Assembly (NCBI RefSeq): GCF_001592265.1
Contig: NZ_BCWP01000026.1
Location: forward strand, 1-53,340
DNA length: 53,340 nucleotides
Direction of reading: 5' to 3'
From: Curvibacter delicatus NBRC 14919
GTDB lineage: Bacteria > Pseudomonadota > Gammaproteobacteria > Burkholderiales > Burkholderiaceae_C
This document shows, piece after piece, positions 52,627-53,340 of the stretch. How positions within the stretch are numbered: the stretch's first letter is position 1; every line of letters begins with the position of its first letter. The notes under the pieces were generated by a model that saw only the letters and a program-made list of their open reading frames with translations, did no database searches and was not told where the DNA came from. A program made the position numbers and the translations under genes.

Positions 52627-53340
52627 TCTGCCTTTGCGCCGGTGTCTTTGATGACCTTGCCCCAACGTCCGATTTCGGTACGGATCCAGTCGCTGAACTG
52701 TTTGGGGTTGGAAGCCACGATGTCGAATTCCATTTCAATCAGACGCTTCTTGATGTCCGGCTGGTTGAGGATCTTGACGATCTCGCGGTGATACCGCTCG
52801 ATGATGGGGGCCGGCGTGCCCCCGGGGGCCAAAAATCCAATCCAGGAGGTGGCTTCAAAATCCTTGTAGCCCGACTCGATGAGCGTTGGAATATTGGGTG
52901 TACTGCCAAAACGCTTGCTGCCGGAGGTGGCCAGCAGACGCAAGCGCCCTTCCTTGACAAACTGCTGCACATTACCCGGCACGAAAAAGCCTGCCTGGAT
53001 GTTGCCGGCAATCAGGTCCGTCACGGCTGGTCCCGCACCCCGGTAGGGGATGTGCGTCATGTGAAAACCCGCAGCGGACTTCAACATCTCCATCGTCAAA
53101 TGCGAAGCGCTGCCCAACGCGATCGACCCGTAGGAGTACTTGCTCGGCTCTGCCTTGGCCTTGGCCACCAAGTCCTTTACGCTGGTGATGCCGCTAGCGG
53201 GATTGACCACCAGGTACTGGGGCGACTTGACGGCCAGCGTGATGGGCGCCAGGTCTTTCAGCGGGTCGTAGGGCATCTTGTCGAACAGCGTGACGTTGAT
53301 CGCCAGCGGTCCGTTGTAACCAACAAGCAAAGTGTGGCCA
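52623..53340 (-). CDS. periplasmic solute-binding protein (Bug/TTT family), cut by window end
   Basis: The C-terminal 238 residues of a tripartite-tricarboxylate-type binding protein: HTLLVGYNGPLAINVTLF, then HMTHIPYRGAGPAVTDLIAGN and APGGTPAPIIERYHREI. The N-terminus and signal peptide lie beyond position 53340. It heads at least the SDR and reductase genes, so it probably imports the substrate of that pathway. Confidence 0.88.
   Translation of the reverse strand, partial: GHTLLVGYNGPLAINVTLFDKMPYDPLKDLAPITLAVKSPQYLVVNPASGITSVKDLVAKAKAEPSKYSYGSIALGSASHLTMEMLKSAAGFHMTHIPYRGAGPAVTDLIAGNIQAGFFVPGNVQQFVKEGRLRLLATSGSKRFGSTPNIPTLIESGYKDFEATSWIGFLAPGGTPAPIIERYHREIVKILNQPDIKKRLIEMEFDIVASNPKQFSDWIRTEIGRWGKVIKDTGAKAE

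Noticed and set aside
1-53340. CRISPR array or tRNA/rRNA genes
   Set aside because: I saw no regularly spaced direct repeats and no tRNA-like or rRNA-like sequence in reading the window; a covariance-model scan would be needed to be certain.

Overview
The window looks like the chromosome of a GC-rich betaproteobacterium, most likely in Burkholderiales/Comamonadaceae (inference). The basis is the protein types, the gene orders, and two C-rich/G-rich palindromic intergenic elements of a kind I associate with that family. The encoded physiology is that of a facultative sulfur-oxidizing autotroph that can also use aromatic acids.

Layout. (1) 1-5464: a minus-strand sox operon (soxR-C-D-Y-Z-A, then the first codons of the next gene, probably soxX). 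It has an ArsR-type regulator with a matching operator, a small cytochrome c, and a divergent CsoR/CstR-type regulator. (2) 5539-11813: a Calvin-cycle locus. cbbY-F-P-Z run on the minus strand; cbbR and the form II RuBisCO gene cbbM run on the plus strand. (3) 11866-19230: an FNR-type regulator, a TlpA-like thioredoxin, a 5'-nucleotidase, an SbmA/YddA-like ABC transporter, queC, a hypothetical protein, a small XRE regulator and a purine permease ending in a strong terminator. (4) 19571-29913: a large palindrome, a cobalamin riboswitch and a tightly coupled 12-gene anaerobic (early-cobalt) corrin operon. (5) 30175-33200: a class III ribonucleotide reductase whose glycyl-radical domain is a separate 66-residue protein, behind two NrdR boxes. 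(6) 33220-42650: an accessory region. It holds a pabB-pabC fusion beside a decapitated metR, a restriction-modification-like pair (PD-(D/E)XK-type protein plus a 1019-residue adenine methyltransferase) divergent from a BrxR/CapW-type WYL regulator, and a zinc-ribbon transposase-like gene. (7) 42652-44733: a sulfide:quinone-oxidoreductase-like flavoprotein and an RlmI-type methyltransferase. (8) 45061-50693: a cluster with the gene order of terephthalate operons (tphR-C-A2-A3-B-A1). (9) 50809-53340: part of a second aromatic or ring-oxidation cluster (reductase, SDR, solute-binding protein), cut by the window end.

How it fits together: Sox enzymes, and perhaps the SQR-like protein, feed electrons from thiosulfate and sulfide. 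The cbb genes fix CO2 with a low-oxygen-adapted RuBisCO. The FNR-type regulator and class III RNR point to growth at low or no oxygen. The oxygen-independent corrin pathway suits the same conditions. The tph-like genes add heterotrophic growth on an aromatic dicarboxylate. The best candidate for an undescribed system is the WYL-regulated methyltransferase/nuclease locus at 35777-40550. The split NrdD is the next most striking feature.
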